Assembly (NCBI RefSeq): GCF_900120335.1
Contig: NZ_LT635477.1
Location: forward strand, 1,426,001 to 1,490,000
Source: Helicobacter pylori
GTDB taxonomy: Bacteria > Campylobacterota > Campylobacteria > Campylobacterales > Helicobacteraceae
Reading direction: 5' to 3'
DNA: 64,000 bases
The number at the start of each line of letters is the position of its first letter. The stretch's first letter is position 1. The notes below the pieces were generated by a model. It did not search any database, was not told the DNA's origin, and was given only the letters and a program-made list of their open reading frames with translations. The translations under genes were made by a program, and so were the position numbers. This document shows, piece by piece, positions 9,755 to 19,004 of the stretch.

Positions 9755-9817
9755 TTTAAAAATAATTAATCCTTTATTGAATAGAGTATTGTTTAACTTT
9801 TTGGTTTATCATTGTGT

Positions 9818-9823
9818 TAAAAT
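9818..9823 (+). promoter_or_regulatory. Probable -10 box of the mla operon
   Basis: TAAAAT preceded by TGTGT, about 65 bases before the ATG of the permease gene. No other promoter-like element is seen before the operon. Confidence 0.35.
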
Positions 9824-9887
9824 AGTCGTTTTAACAAACAAAATTTTGTTAATAGATTTTACCTAATCTAAGAGAGAATGTATTTTA

Positions 9888-11021
9888 ATGAAGACAGAGA
9901 AACAAAAATTTTTAGAGATGCGTAAAGATGGGGCTAACTCTGTGCTGATTTTAAGAGGGGATTGGGATTTTAGAACGAGCGTGTTTCGTTTAGATGAGTT
10001 GAAAAAAAATTTATTAGATCATCAAGGGCCTTTAAAAATGGATTTTTCAGGGTGCCAAAAAATAGATTTTGTTTTTGGCATGTTTTTATTTGATCTCATC
10101 AAGGAGCGTTCTTTAAACATTGAATTGTGTAACGTGAGCGAGAATAACGCTTGCGCTTTGAAAGTGGTTAAAGACTGGCTTGAAAAAGAAGACGATTTGG
10201 AATCTAAAAAAGCGGGCAAAAAATACGAACTCATGATCACTAAATTGGGTAAGAGTCTTGTAGAGACTTATAACACCTTTTTAAACGCATTCAATTTTTG
10301 CGGCATGATTTTATTTTACTTCATTAAAAGCGTTTTCAACCCCAAACGCTTTTGCATCACTCCTTTGCTCTATCATATCAATGAATCCGGGTTTAAGGTT
10401 TTGCCGGTGAGTATTTTAACGGTGTTTATCGTGGGGTTTGCCGTTGCTTTGCAAGGGGCTTTACAACTACAAGACTTGGGCGCGCCTTTGATGTCGGTGG
10501 AAATGACGGCCAAACTCGCTTTAAGAGAGATCGGTCCTTTCATTTTAACCCTTGTGGTGGCCGGGAGGAGCGCGAGCAGTTTTACCGCCCAAATTGGGGT
10601 GATGAAGATCACTGAAGAATTGGATGCGATGAAAACCATGGGCTTTAACCCTTTTGAATTTTTAGTGTTGCCTAGGGTGTTAGCCTTAGTGATTGTTTTG
10701 CCTTTATTGGTGTTTATCGCTGATGCGTTCGCCATTCTTGGGGGCATGTTTGCGATTAAATACCAATTGGATCTAGGCTTTCCAAGCTATATAGACAGAT
10801 TTCATGACACAGTGGGTTGGAATCATTTTTTGGTAGGGATTGTCAAAGCCCCTTTTTGGGGGTTTGCGATTGCGATGGTGGGGTGCATGCGCGGGTTTGA
10901 AGTCAAGGGGGATACCGAGAGCATTGGGCGCTTGACCACCATTAGTGTCGTGAACGCTTTGTTTTGGATCATTTTCTTAGACGCTATTTTTTCTATTCTC
11001 TTTTCTAAGTTGAACATATAA
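9888..11021 (+). CDS. mlaE: MlaE-type lipid ABC permease with N-terminal STAS-like domain
   Basis: A 377-residue inner-membrane permease of the MlaFEDB-type complex that moves phospholipids between the two membranes. Residues 1-110 form a STAS-like fold (VLILRGDWDFRTSVF...KMDFSGCQKIDF), fused rather than encoded as a separate mlaB. Residues about 165-377 are the MlaE/YrbE family permease, with LGAPLMSVEMTAKLALREIGPFI and the AGRSASSFTAQIGVMKITEELDAM coupling region, and several membrane helices. The stop and the next ATG share a base (TAATG), so translation is coupled to mlaF. Family identity is firm; the lipid direction is not evident from sequence. Confidence 0.88.
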   Translation: MKTEKQKFLEMRKDGANSVLILRGDWDFRTSVFRLDELKKNLLDHQGPLKMDFSGCQKIDFVFGMFLFDLIKERSLNIELCNVSENNACALKVVKDWLEKEDDLESKKAGKKYELMITKLGKSLVETYNTFLNAFNFCGMILFYFIKSVFNPKRFCITPLLYHINESGFKVLPVSILTVFIVGFAVALQGALQLQDLGAPLMSVEMTAKLALREIGPFILTLVVAGRSASSFTAQIGVMKITEELDAMKTMGFNPFEFLVLPRVLALVIVLPLLVFIADAFAILGGMFAIKYQLDLGFPSYIDRFHDTVGWNHFLVGIVKAPFWGFAIAMVGCMRGFEVKGDTESIGRLTTISVVNALFWIIFLDAIFSILFSKLNI

Positions 11022-11806
11022 TGAACGCTACTAACAACCAAGTCTTAATTGAAGTGAAGGATCTCCATAGCGCTTTTGGAAGCACCATTATCCATAGGGG
11101 CGTGAGTTTTAGCGTGCATAAGGGCGAAGTGATGGCGATTTTAGGAGGGTCAGGGAGCGGTAAAAGCACGCTTTTAAGGTGCATGATCTTGCTCAATCGC
11201 CCTACAAAGGGGGAAGTGTTGCTTTTTGGGGAAGATATATGGAAACTCAAAGAAGCAGAGCAGCAAAAGATTTTTAACCGTTGTGGCATTTGCTTCCAGT
11301 TTGGGGCGCTTTATAGCTCTTTAACGGTTTTAGAAAATGTGGGCGTGATGCTAGAGCAATACGGCGCTTATTCTAAAAAAATTGTTGAAGAAATTTCTAA
11401 AATGTGGATTGAAAGAGTGGGTTTGCCCCCTAGGGCTTACCACCTTTACCCCTATGAATTGAGCGGGGGGATGAAAAAGCGCGTGGGTATAGCTAGGGCT
11501 ATGGCAACTAACCCTGAGATCTTGTTTTTAGATGAGCCAACAAGCGGGCTGGATCCTTATAGCGCGGGCAAATTTGACGAACTCATCATGACACTCAAAG
11601 AGAGCTTACAGCTTACGGTGGTGATGATCACGCATGATTTGGACTCCGTGCATGATTGCGTGGATCGATTCATCATGCTCAAAGACGGGCTATTAGAATT
11701 TAACGGGGATTTAAAAGATTTTATTAAAAAGGCTCAAACTCAAGGGCTAGATGAAGGCAATTTATTCAATTCAACACGAGGAGAGAAATTTTGGAAAGGC
11801 ATGTGA
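11021..11806 (+). CDS. mlaF: MlaF-type ABC transporter ATPase
   Basis: A 261-residue ATPase powering the Mla-type transporter. It has Walker A GGSGSGKST near residue 44, the signature LSGGMKKR (with the ..GGM.KRVGIARA form typical of MlaF), Walker B EILFLDEPTSGLDP and the H-loop ITHD. It overlaps the preceding gene by one base and the following one by 16 bases, so MlaE, MlaF and MlaD should be made together. Confidence 0.92.
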   Translation: MNATNNQVLIEVKDLHSAFGSTIIHRGVSFSVHKGEVMAILGGSGSGKSTLLRCMILLNRPTKGEVLLFGEDIWKLKEAEQQKIFNRCGICFQFGALYSSLTVLENVGVMLEQYGAYSKKIVEEISKMWIERVGLPPRAYHLYPYELSGGMKKRVGIARAMATNPEILFLDEPTSGLDPYSAGKFDELIMTLKESLQLTVVMITHDLDSVHDCVDRFIMLKDGLLEFNGDLKDFIKKAQTQGLDEGNLFNSTRGEKFWKGM

Positions 11807-12606
11807 ATTACACTTTAATCGGCGGGCTCTTCTTTTTATGCTTAGTGTGCATGGTGGGTTTTATTTTATGGCTAGGCCATTTGGGATTAGATGACGGGAA
11901 GTATTATGAATATGTGGTCTATACGGACAAAGACTTGGGAGGCATTGCGACCAACTCGCCCATAAATTACAAGGGGATTCAAGTGGGTAATGTCATTAAG
12001 GTGGGTTTTGCAAAGGATAAAGTGGGGGTGGTCCGTTTGGATTTGATGATCAAATCCAGCGTTAAGATCCGTAAAGACTCCAAAGTGGCGGTTTCTTCTA
12101 GAGGGTTTATGGGGTTAAAATTTTTAGCCTTAGAGCAAAGCCACAATGAAGAATTTTATGGTAGCGGCGATAAAGGGGAGCGGATTTTAATCTTTAAAGA
12201 AGGGCTTATGGATCGCTTGAGCGGTGATGCTAATCAAGTGGTGCAAGAAGTGATGAAAGCGATTAGGAATGTGAATAGGATTTTAGACGATGAAAACGTG
12301 GAAAAATTCAAGCACATTCTCACTTCAGTGGATGATCTCATCGCTAACTTGGATTCAAGAAAGACTCAATTTGATTCTTTGATTAACAACGCTAACAACC
12401 TTGTTTCTAATGTCAATAATGTGGCTTTAGATGTGGATAAACGCGTCAAACAGGGGCAATACGACTTTAAGGCGATGTTCACTCCCTTAATCATGCAAGC
12501 ACAGTTGAGCTTAAGAAACATTGATAACTTTGTGGAAAAAGGCTCTGCTTTGATAGATAAATTTGACGCTAACCCCTATAAAACGATTTTTGGAGAAAGG
12601 AAATAA
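11791..12606 (+). CDS. mlaD: MlaD-type MCE-domain lipid-binding protein
   Basis: A 271-residue periplasmic lipid-binding partner of the Mla-type complex. One N-terminal membrane helix (residues about 7-28) anchors it. The MCE domain follows (about 40-120, with the GIATNSPINYKGIQVGNV motif), then a helical tail expected to form the hexameric channel or needle. The TTG start at 11791 is preferred because a strong AGGAGAG lies 5-6 bases upstream; a GTG at 11803 is a weaker alternative. It overlaps mlaF by 16 bases. Confidence 0.88.
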   Translation: MERHVNYTLIGGLFFLCLVCMVGFILWLGHLGLDDGKYYEYVVYTDKDLGGIATNSPINYKGIQVGNVIKVGFAKDKVGVVRLDLMIKSSVKIRKDSKVAVSSRGFMGLKFLALEQSHNEEFYGSGDKGERILIFKEGLMDRLSGDANQVVQEVMKAIRNVNRILDDENVEKFKHILTSVDDLIANLDSRKTQFDSLINNANNLVSNVNNVALDVDKRVKQGQYDFKAMFTPLIMQAQLSLRNIDNFVEKGSALIDKFDANPYKTIFGERK

Positions 12607-12608
12607 CC

Positions 12609-13286
12609 ATGAGAGCTACGGCGATAAAAATCTTTTCATTCTCATCAGCACTCGCCCTATTGCTTCAGGGTTGCTTGAGCATTAATTTAAAACAAATGCT
12701 GCCAGAAATCAGAACTTATGATTTGAATGCGAGTTCTTTTGAAATGACGCAATGCCCTAAACCTTTGACTGAAGTAAGGCTCATTAGCATTTTGAGTGCG
12801 GATTTATTCAACACTAAAGAGATCGTGTTTAAAGCGCAAGACGGGCAGATCACGCATGGGAAGCACCAAAAATGGATAGACTTGCCTCGCAACATGCTAA
12901 AAACCATGTTCATGCAAGAAGCGCAAAAAGCATGCTTAGGCGTGGCTTTGCCCCCTTATGGCGCGGGTGCGCCCACTTATGCGGTTCGTTTTACGATTTT
13001 GTCGTTTTCTCTTTTAGAAAAAGAAAATTCTACTTACAGGGCGGAATTCGCGCTAGGCTATGATATTAGCGTGAAAGGCGATTCGTATTCTGGAGTGATC
13101 ATTAAGCATGAAAATATTTCTAGCTTGGAAAATAAAACGACCAAAACGAGTAAAAATGGCAGTCAAGATTTCCAAGAAAGCGCGATACAATCCCTCCAAC
13201 ATGTCAGCACGCAAGCGATGCAAGAAGCGATTTCTTTGATTAAAAAAGCCATTGAAGCGCAAAGTGTAAGCCCGTTAAAAAAATAA
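12609..13286 (+). CDS. Transport-associated lipoprotein (PqiC/ABC auxiliary-like)
   Basis: A 225-residue lipoprotein. A signal peptide ends in the lipobox LLLQGC (Cys22). The sequence then resembles the ABC-type transport auxiliary lipoproteins (PqiC/LpxtC-like), in which a YDL-type N-terminus is followed by an R..I/L strand and a C-terminal alpha/beta domain. It starts 2 bases after mlaD, so it is likely the outer-membrane-side partner of the MCE transporter. The lipobox is seen directly; the partner role is inferred from family and position. Confidence 0.7.
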   Translation: MRATAIKIFSFSSALALLLQGCLSINLKQMLPEIRTYDLNASSFEMTQCPKPLTEVRLISILSADLFNTKEIVFKAQDGQITHGKHQKWIDLPRNMLKTMFMQEAQKACLGVALPPYGAGAPTYAVRFTILSFSLLEKENSTYRAEFALGYDISVKGDSYSGVIIKHENISSLENKTTKTSKNGSQDFQESAIQSLQHVSTQAMQEAISLIKKAIEAQSVSPLKK

Positions 13287-13302
13287 AATAAGGAGAAACT
13301 AT

Positions 13303-13890
13303 TTGAATTTACGATTAGCTGGAGCAAGCGTTTTAACGGCTTGTGTCTTTTCGGGGTGTTTTTTTTTAAAAATGTTTGATAAAAAACTTTCTAGCAACGA
13401 TTGGCATATCCAAAAAGTAGAAATAAACCATCAAGTCTATGACATTGAAACCATGCTCGCTGATAGCGCTTTTAGAGAGCATGAAGAAGAGCAAGATTCC
13501 TCTTTAAATACCGCTTTACCTGAAGATAAAGCAGCAATTGAAGCTAAAGAGCAAGAGCAAAAAGAAAAAAGGAAACACTGGTATGAGCTTTTTAAAAAGA
13601 AGCCAAAGCCCAAAAGCTCTATGGGAGAGTTTGTGTTTGATCAAAAAGAAAATCGTATTTATGGGAAAGGCTATTGCAACCGGTATTTTGCCAGCTACAC
13701 ATGGCAGGGCGATAGGCACATCGCAATTGAAGATAGCGGGATTTCAAGAAAAGTGTGTAAAGATGAGCATTTAATGGCGTTTGAATTGGAATTTATGGAG
13801 AATTTTAAGGGTAATTTTATGGTAACTAAGGGCAAGGACACGCTTATTTTAGACAACCAAAAAATGAAAATTTATTTGAAAACGCCATGA
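13303..13890 (+). CDS. META/HslJ-like lipoprotein
   Basis: A 195-residue lipoprotein starting at TTG with AAGGAG 8 bases upstream. Signal peptide and lipobox VFSGC are at residues 14-19. A charged, partly coiled stretch (60-100, rich in E/K/Q) precedes a META/HslJ-like domain (GKGYCNRYFASYTW ... GISRKVCKDE ... FMENFKGNF), with the usual Cys and the mid-domain Met/Phe helix. A T9 tract (13359-13367) lies directly after the lipobox Cys codon, so slippage there would remove the whole mature protein. It is the last gene of the mla operon. Function unknown. Confidence 0.65.
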   Translation: MNLRLAGASVLTACVFSGCFFLKMFDKKLSSNDWHIQKVEINHQVYDIETMLADSAFREHEEEQDSSLNTALPEDKAAIEAKEQEQKEKRKHWYELFKKKPKPKSSMGEFVFDQKENRIYGKGYCNRYFASYTWQGDRHIAIEDSGISRKVCKDEHLMAFELEFMENFKGNFMVTKGKDTLILDNQKMKIYLKTP

Positions 13891-14064
13891 GTTTATGTTT
13901 TGTGTTTTAATACGATCTAAAATCAAAAAAACATTCTAAATGATAAAGGGATTAAAAAAATTTTAAGAATGGGGGATAGGGGGTGTTTTGAAACAATCCT
14001 CCCCCTACAACCCTCCAACTAAATCCCTCTAAACCCCATAAAGATCGCTTTTTAAGAAATTATC

Positions 14065-14082
14065 GCTTGACTAAAGTCAAGC
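14065..14082. repeat. Perfect 18-base inverted repeat
   Basis: GCTTGACT-AA-AGTCAAGC in the 277-base gap between two convergent genes (13891-14167). The two-base centre is too short for a stable RNA hairpin, so it is more likely a protein-binding palindrome or a remnant of a repeated element. Nothing else coding is seen in the gap. Confidence 0.5.
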
Positions 14083-14139
14083 TCTCTATTATTTATTGGT
14101 TGCAAAAGCGCTAAAAGTATTTTTTAAGTTTTCATAATC

Positions 14140-14163
14140 AAATCCCCCTTAAAGGGATTTTTT
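14140..14163 (+). terminator. Probable rho-independent terminator of the mla operon
   Basis: AAATCCC and GGGATTT pair across a 7-base loop and are followed by further T residues, reading on the plus strand. It sits just before the end of the convergent peroxidase gene, where the mla operon should end. Confidence 0.5.
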
Positions 14164-14167
14164 GAAA

Positions 14168-15220
14168 TCAAAAAGAGGGTTTAGGGGTTTTGTCCGTCAT
14201 TACAGGGAGTTCTGGGTAGATTATTTTAGGTTTTTTACCCTTTAAGGCTTCAAAGAAGGTTTCAATCTTTTTCGCTTCTGCATCGCTGATTTCAATGCCT
14301 AATTGGATAGAGCCCATTTCTTTAATCGCATCCTTGACATCCCAGAATTGCCCGTTATGGAAATAAGGCATCGTTTCGGTGATATTCCTTAAAGTAGGCA
14401 CTTTCACAAGCCCGTTTTTATCGCCTTTGAAATCGCCCACATTAGCGAATTTATAAGGTTTGACCACCCCAAAAGGCTGCATTGTCCCCCCAAGATTGAT
14501 GCCATTATGACACGCCACACAGCCTTTAGAAATGAATAAATCCAGCCCCTCTTTTTCGGCTTTACTGAGCGCTTTAGGATTGCCTCTTAAAAAATCATCG
14601 TAACGGCTTGGAGTAATGAGCGTGGCTTCAAACATAGCGATACTATCAGCGATCAATTTAAAATCAATTTTGACTTTAGAGCCATAAGCTTTTCTAAAGA
14701 GCTTGACATAGCCTGGTATGGAATTGATTTTTTCTACCACGACTTTAGGATCAGCCCCCATTTCAAAAGAAGATTGGATCGGGCCTTGCGCTTGTTCGTT
14801 TAAATGCGTAACCCTACCATCCCAAAACTGCACATCGTTAAACACGGAGTTATACACCGTTGGGGAGCTTAAAAGGTGGGGGTTTTTCTTCCATTGAGAG
14901 CCTATGGCGCTTGGGATTAGATCCACCCCGCCTAAGCCCAGATTATGACATGTGTTGCAAGACACAAGATAGGAAGTGGAAATCCTAGGGTCAAAATAGA
15001 GCATTTTGCCTAATTCCACTTGAGCGGAGGTCATGATTTCGCTGTTTTTAGCGCCAATGCCCACATCTCTGGTTTTTTTGATCTGGTATTCTTTGAGCGC
15101 TTTGCCCATAGGCATGGGTTCTAATTGGCTTTCCTTCGCTTTTTTAATCAAATCCATATCGCTTAAAGCATAAACGCAAGAAAAAGCCAAGCAAACGCCC
15201 AATAAAATGGATTTTTTCAT
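14168..15220 (-). CDS. Di-haem cytochrome c peroxidase (CcpA/MauG family)
   Basis: A 350-residue periplasmic enzyme that reduces hydrogen peroxide with electrons from cytochrome c. Signal peptide residues 1-19. The first haem site is CNTCH (Cys88-His92) and the second is CVACH near residue 230. The conserved GR-V-LNEQAQGP region lies between them, and a MPYFHNG motif follows the second. A -10 box (TATAAT, minus strand 15270-15265) stands 45 bases upstream. It corresponds to what I recall as HP1461. Its divergent neighbour is dnaE. Confidence 0.93.
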   Translation of the reverse strand: MKKSILLGVCLAFSCVYALSDMDLIKKAKESQLEPMPMGKALKEYQIKKTRDVGIGAKNSEIMTSAQVELGKMLYFDPRISTSYLVSCNTCHNLGLGGVDLIPSAIGSQWKKNPHLLSSPTVYNSVFNDVQFWDGRVTHLNEQAQGPIQSSFEMGADPKVVVEKINSIPGYVKLFRKAYGSKVKIDFKLIADSIAMFEATLITPSRYDDFLRGNPKALSKAEKEGLDLFISKGCVACHNGINLGGTMQPFGVVKPYKFANVGDFKGDKNGLVKVPTLRNITETMPYFHNGQFWDVKDAIKEMGSIQLGIEISDAEAKKIETFFEALKGKKPKIIYPELPVMTDKTPKPSF

Positions 15221-15264
15221 GATGAACTCCTAAAATAGTATTAAAAATAAGACAAAACTTTCTT

Positions 15265-15270
15265 ATTATA
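15265..15270 (-). promoter_or_regulatory. -10 box of the peroxidase gene
   Basis: TATAAT on the minus strand 45 bases before the ATG at 15220; AGGAG precedes the start codon. Confidence 0.5.
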
Positions 15271-15332
15271 ACCACCATTTTAAAATAATTCACCACTAAA
15301 CGATCCGATAAAGAGTTTTTTAAAGAGCGATA

Positions 15333-15338
15333 GGTATA
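15333..15338 (+). promoter_or_regulatory. -10 box of dnaE, which also sets its start codon
   Basis: TATAAT sits directly before an in-frame ATG at 15339. Transcription from this box should begin near 15345, downstream of that ATG. The ATG at 15369, preceded by AAGG, is therefore the start codon of dnaE. Confidence 0.6.
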
Positions 15339-15368
15339 ATGGCGTTAAATCCAAATAAGGGTTATAAG

Positions 15369-18300
15369 ATGAAAGAGAATAAAGCTTTTACGCATTTGCA
15401 CTTGCACACAGAATATTCGCTTTTAGACGGGGCGAACAAGATTAAAATCTTAGCCAAACGCATTAAAGAATTGGGCATGAAAAGCGTGAGCGTAACCGAC
15501 CATGGGAACATGTTTGGAGCGATTGATTTTTACACGAGCATGAAAAAAGAAGGCATCAAGCCTATTATCGGCATGGAAGCGTATATCCATAACGATGACA
15601 ACCTCTCTAGCAAAGAAACCAAGCAACGCTTCCATTTGTGCCTGTTCGCTAAAAACCAAGAGGGCTATGAAAACTTGATGTTTTTAAGCTCTATGGCGTA
15701 TTTAGAAGGGTTTTATTATTTCCCGCGCATCAATAAAAAGCTTCTAAGGGAGCATTCTAAGGGCATTATCGCTTCTAGCGCGTGCTTGCAAGGGGAAGTC
15801 AATTACCATTTGAATACTAACAATGAGAGAAACCGCAAGTATGGGGCTAAAGGCTATGATGAAGCCAAAAAAATCGCTTGCGAATACCAGGAAATTTTTG
15901 AAGACGATTTTTATTTAGAAATCATGCGCCATGGCATTTTAGATCAGCGATTCATTGATGAGCAAGTCATTAAAATGTCCTTAGAGACAGGGTTAAAAAT
16001 CATTGCCACCAACGACACCCACTACACCATGCCCAATGACGCTAAGGCTCAAGAAGTGGCGATGTGCGTAGCGATGGGTAAAACCCTAAACGATAAGGGG
16101 CGCTTGAAACACTCCGTGCATGAGTTTTACATTAAATCCCTTGAAGAAATGGCGAAGCTGTTTGCGGATATTCCAGAAGCTTTAGAAAACACCCAAGAAA
16201 TCGCTGATAAATGCGTTTTAGAGATTGATTTAAAAGACGATAAAAAGAACCCCCCAACCCCCCCAAGCTTCAAATTCACTAAAGCTTACGCTAAAGAAGA
16301 GGGGCTGAATTTTGAAGATGACGCTTCTTATTTCGCTTATAAGGCCAGAGAAGGCTTGAAAGAGCGCTTGATCTTAGTGCCAAAAGAAAAGCATGATCAA
16401 TACAAAGAACGCCTAGAAAAAGAAATTGAAGTCATCACGAACATGAAATTCCCAGGGTATATGCTGATCGTGTGGGATTTTATCCGTTACGCTAAAGAAA
16501 TGGGTATTCCTGTGGGACCTGGTAGGGGGAGCGCGGCCGGGAGTTTGGTGGCTTTTGCGCTAAAAATCACCGATATTGACCCTTTGAAATACGATCTGCT
16601 CTTTGAAAGGTTTTTGAACCCTGAACGAGTCAGCATGCCTGATATTGATACGGATTTTTGCCAGCGCCGGCGTAAGGAAATCATAGAATACATGATTGAA
16701 AAATACGGCAAATACAATGTGGCGCAAGTCATCACCTTTAATAAAATGTTGGCTAAAGGCGTGATCAGAGATGTCGCAAGGGTTTTGGACATGCCTTATA
16801 AGGAGGCTGATGATTTTGCCAAGCTCATACCCAACCGATTAGGCATCACGCTTAAGGGCTATGAAAAAAATGGCGAGTTCATAGAGGGGGCGTGGGAACT
16901 AGAGCCTAAAATCAAGGAATTGGTAGAAAGCAATGAAGTAGCCAAACAAGTGTGGGAGTATTCGCTCAATTTAGAGAATTTGAATCGCAACGCAGGCGTG
17001 CATGCCGCAGCCTTAGTGGTGGATAGCCAAAAAGAATTGTGGCACAAAACCCCTTTATTTGCCTCTGAAAAAACCGGCGGTATCGTTACGCAATATTCCA
17101 TGAAGTATTTAGAGCCGGTGGATTTGATCAAGTTTGACTTCTTGGGGCTTAAAACCTTGACCGTGATTGATGATGCGCTTAAAATCATTAAAACGCAACA
17201 TAACATTGATGTGGATTTTTTATCGTTGGATATGGACGATCCGAAAGTGTATAAAACGATCCAAAGCGGGGATACGGTGGGGATCTTCCAGATTGAATCC
17301 GGGATGTTTCAAGGGCTTAACAAGCGCTTAAGGCCTTCAAGCTTTGAAGACATTATCGCCATTATCGCGCTAGGCAGACCAGGACCCATGGAATCAGGCA
17401 TGGTAGATGATTTTGTGAACAGAAAGCATGGCGTTGAGCCTATCGCTTATGCGTTTAAAGAATTAGAGCCGATTTTAAAGCCCACTTACGGCACGATCGT
17501 CTATCAGGAGCAAGTGATGCAAATCGTGCAAACTATCGGTGGTTTTAGCTTGGGTGAAGCGGATCTCATCCGTCGCGCTATGGGGAAAAAAGACGCTCAG
17601 ATCATGGCGGACAATAAGGCCAAGTTTGTAGAAGGCGCTAAAAATTTAGGGCATGATGGCCAAAAGGCGGCTAATTTGTGGGATTTGATCGTTAAATTTG
17701 CCGGCTATGGTTTCAACAAATCGCATTCAGCGGCTTATGCGATGATCACTTTCCAAACGGCGTATTTAAAGACTTATTACAAGCATGAGTTCATGGCAGC
17801 GATGCTCACTAGCGAATCCAATAAGATTGAATCCGTGGCACGCTATATTGATGAGGTTAGGGCTTTAGAAATTGAAGTGATGCCTCCGCACATCAATTCT
17901 TCTATGCAAGATTTCAGCGTGGCGGAGTTTAAAAATCAAAAAGGCGAGTTAGAAAAGAAAATCGTGTTTGGTTTGGGAGCGGTTAAGGGGGTTGGGGGTG
18001 AGCCGATTAAAAACATCATTGAAGAAAGGGCTAAAGGGGATTATAAGAGTTTGGAAGATTTTATTTCACGGGTGGATTTTTCTAAACTCACTAAAAAATC
18101 TTTAGAGCCATTGGTGAAATCAGGGAGCTTGGACAATTTAGGCTACACTAGAAAAACCATGCTCGCTAACTTGGATTTGATCTGCGATGCCGGGCGCGCT
18201 AAAGACAAGGCTAATGAAATGATGCAAGGGGGTAACTCTCTTTTTGGAGCCATGGAAGGCGGAATTAAAGAGCAGGTTATTTTAGATATGGTTGATTTGG

Positions 18301-19004
18301 GCGAACATGACGCTAAAACGCTTTTAGAATGCGAATATGAAACTTTAGGAATCCATGTTTCAGGCAACCCTTTAGACGAGTTTAAAGAAGAAATTAAGGG
18401 CTTTAAAAATTTAGTCAAAAGCATTGATATTGAAGAGTTGGAGATTGGCTCGCAGGCTTATTTGCTGGGTAAAATCATGGAGGTTAAAAAGAAAATTGGC
18501 AAACGAAGCGGTAAGCCTTATGGCACAGCGGACATTTTGGATCGATACGGCAAGTTTGAACTCATGCTTTTTGAAAAGCAACTAAACGCTTTAGAAGAGT
18601 TGGATATTAATAAGCCCTTAGTGTTTAAATGCAAGATTGAAGAGCAAGAAGAAGTGGCGCGATTAAGGCTTTTTGAAATCTTGGATTTAGAGAGCGCTAG
18701 GGAGGTTAAAATCCCTAAAGCCCGTTATAAAGACCCTGAAAAGCAAAAAGAAGACGTGCGCGAAATCCCCCCCATGGAAATGCTCGCCTCCAGTTCTTGC
18801 TCTTTGGCGATCGTGTTAGAAAACGATGTGAAAAAAGAGTTTTTAAGACAGATCAAAGAGAGCGCTCTAAAACACCAGGGTAAACGCCCCTTGTATTTGA
18901 TCATCAAAGATAAGGATAAGCAATTCAAAATCCAAAGCGATTTAATGGTAAATGAAAAGATTAAGGACGATTTTAAAGGGTTAGAGTGGAGGGATTTAGC
19001 TTGA
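15369..19004 (+). CDS. dnaE: DNA polymerase III alpha subunit
   Basis: A 1211-residue replicative polymerase. The N-terminal PHP domain starts with THLHLHTEYSLLDG. The catalytic Asp pair lies in MPDIDTDF (Asp425, Asp427), and the third acidic site is expected in the palm. A helix-hairpin-helix region follows around residue 900 and an OB domain (LLGKIMEVKKKIGKRSGKPY) near 1030. Start 15369 is chosen over 15339 because the latter abuts the -10 box. The stop overlaps the next TTG start, so rluB/rsuA-type synthase translation is coupled. Confidence 0.97.
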   Translation: MKENKAFTHLHLHTEYSLLDGANKIKILAKRIKELGMKSVSVTDHGNMFGAIDFYTSMKKEGIKPIIGMEAYIHNDDNLSSKETKQRFHLCLFAKNQEGYENLMFLSSMAYLEGFYYFPRINKKLLREHSKGIIASSACLQGEVNYHLNTNNERNRKYGAKGYDEAKKIACEYQEIFEDDFYLEIMRHGILDQRFIDEQVIKMSLETGLKIIATNDTHYTMPNDAKAQEVAMCVAMGKTLNDKGRLKHSVHEFYIKSLEEMAKLFADIPEALENTQEIADKCVLEIDLKDDKKNPPTPPSFKFTKAYAKEEGLNFEDDASYFAYKAREGLKERLILVPKEKHDQYKERLEKEIEVITNMKFPGYMLIVWDFIRYAKEMGIPVGPGRGSAAGSLVAFALKITDIDPLKYDLLFERFLNPERVSMPDIDTDFCQRRRKEIIEYMIEKYGKYNVAQVITFNKMLAKGVIRDVARVLDMPYKEADDFAKLIPNRLGITLKGYEKNGEFIEGAWELEPKIKELVESNEVAKQVWEYSLNLENLNRNAGVHAAALVVDSQKELWHKTPLFASEKTGGIVTQYSMKYLEPVDLIKFDFLGLKTLTVIDDALKIIKTQHNIDVDFLSLDMDDPKVYKTIQSGDTVGIFQIESGMFQGLNKRLRPSSFEDIIAIIALGRPGPMESGMVDDFVNRKHGVEPIAYAFKELEPILKPTYGTIVYQEQVMQIVQTIGGFSLGEADLIRRAMGKKDAQIMADNKAKFVEGAKNLGHDGQKAANLWDLIVKFAGYGFNKSHSAAYAMITFQTAYLKTYYKHEFMAAMLTSESNKIESVARYIDEVRALEIEVMPPHINSSMQDFSVAEFKNQKGELEKKIVFGLGAVKGVGGEPIKNIIEERAKGDYKSLEDFISRVDFSKLTKKSLEPLVKSGSLDNLGYTRKTMLANLDLICDAGRAKDKANEMMQGGNSLFGAMEGGIKEQVILDMVDLGEHDAKTLLECEYETLGIHVSGNPLDEFKEEIKGFKNLVKSIDIEELEIGSQAYLLGKIMEVKKKIGKRSGKPYGTADILDRYGKFELMLFEKQLNALEELDINKPLVFKCKIEEQEEVARLRLFEILDLESAREVKIPKARYKDPEKQKEDVREIPPMEMLASSSCSLAIVLENDVKKEFLRQIKESALKHQGKRPLYLIIKDKDKQFKIQSDLMVNEKIKDDFKGLEWRDLA

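Noticed and set aside
15339-15368. Upstream ATG as start of dnaE
   Set aside because: It directly follows the TATAAT box, so it would not be in the transcript.
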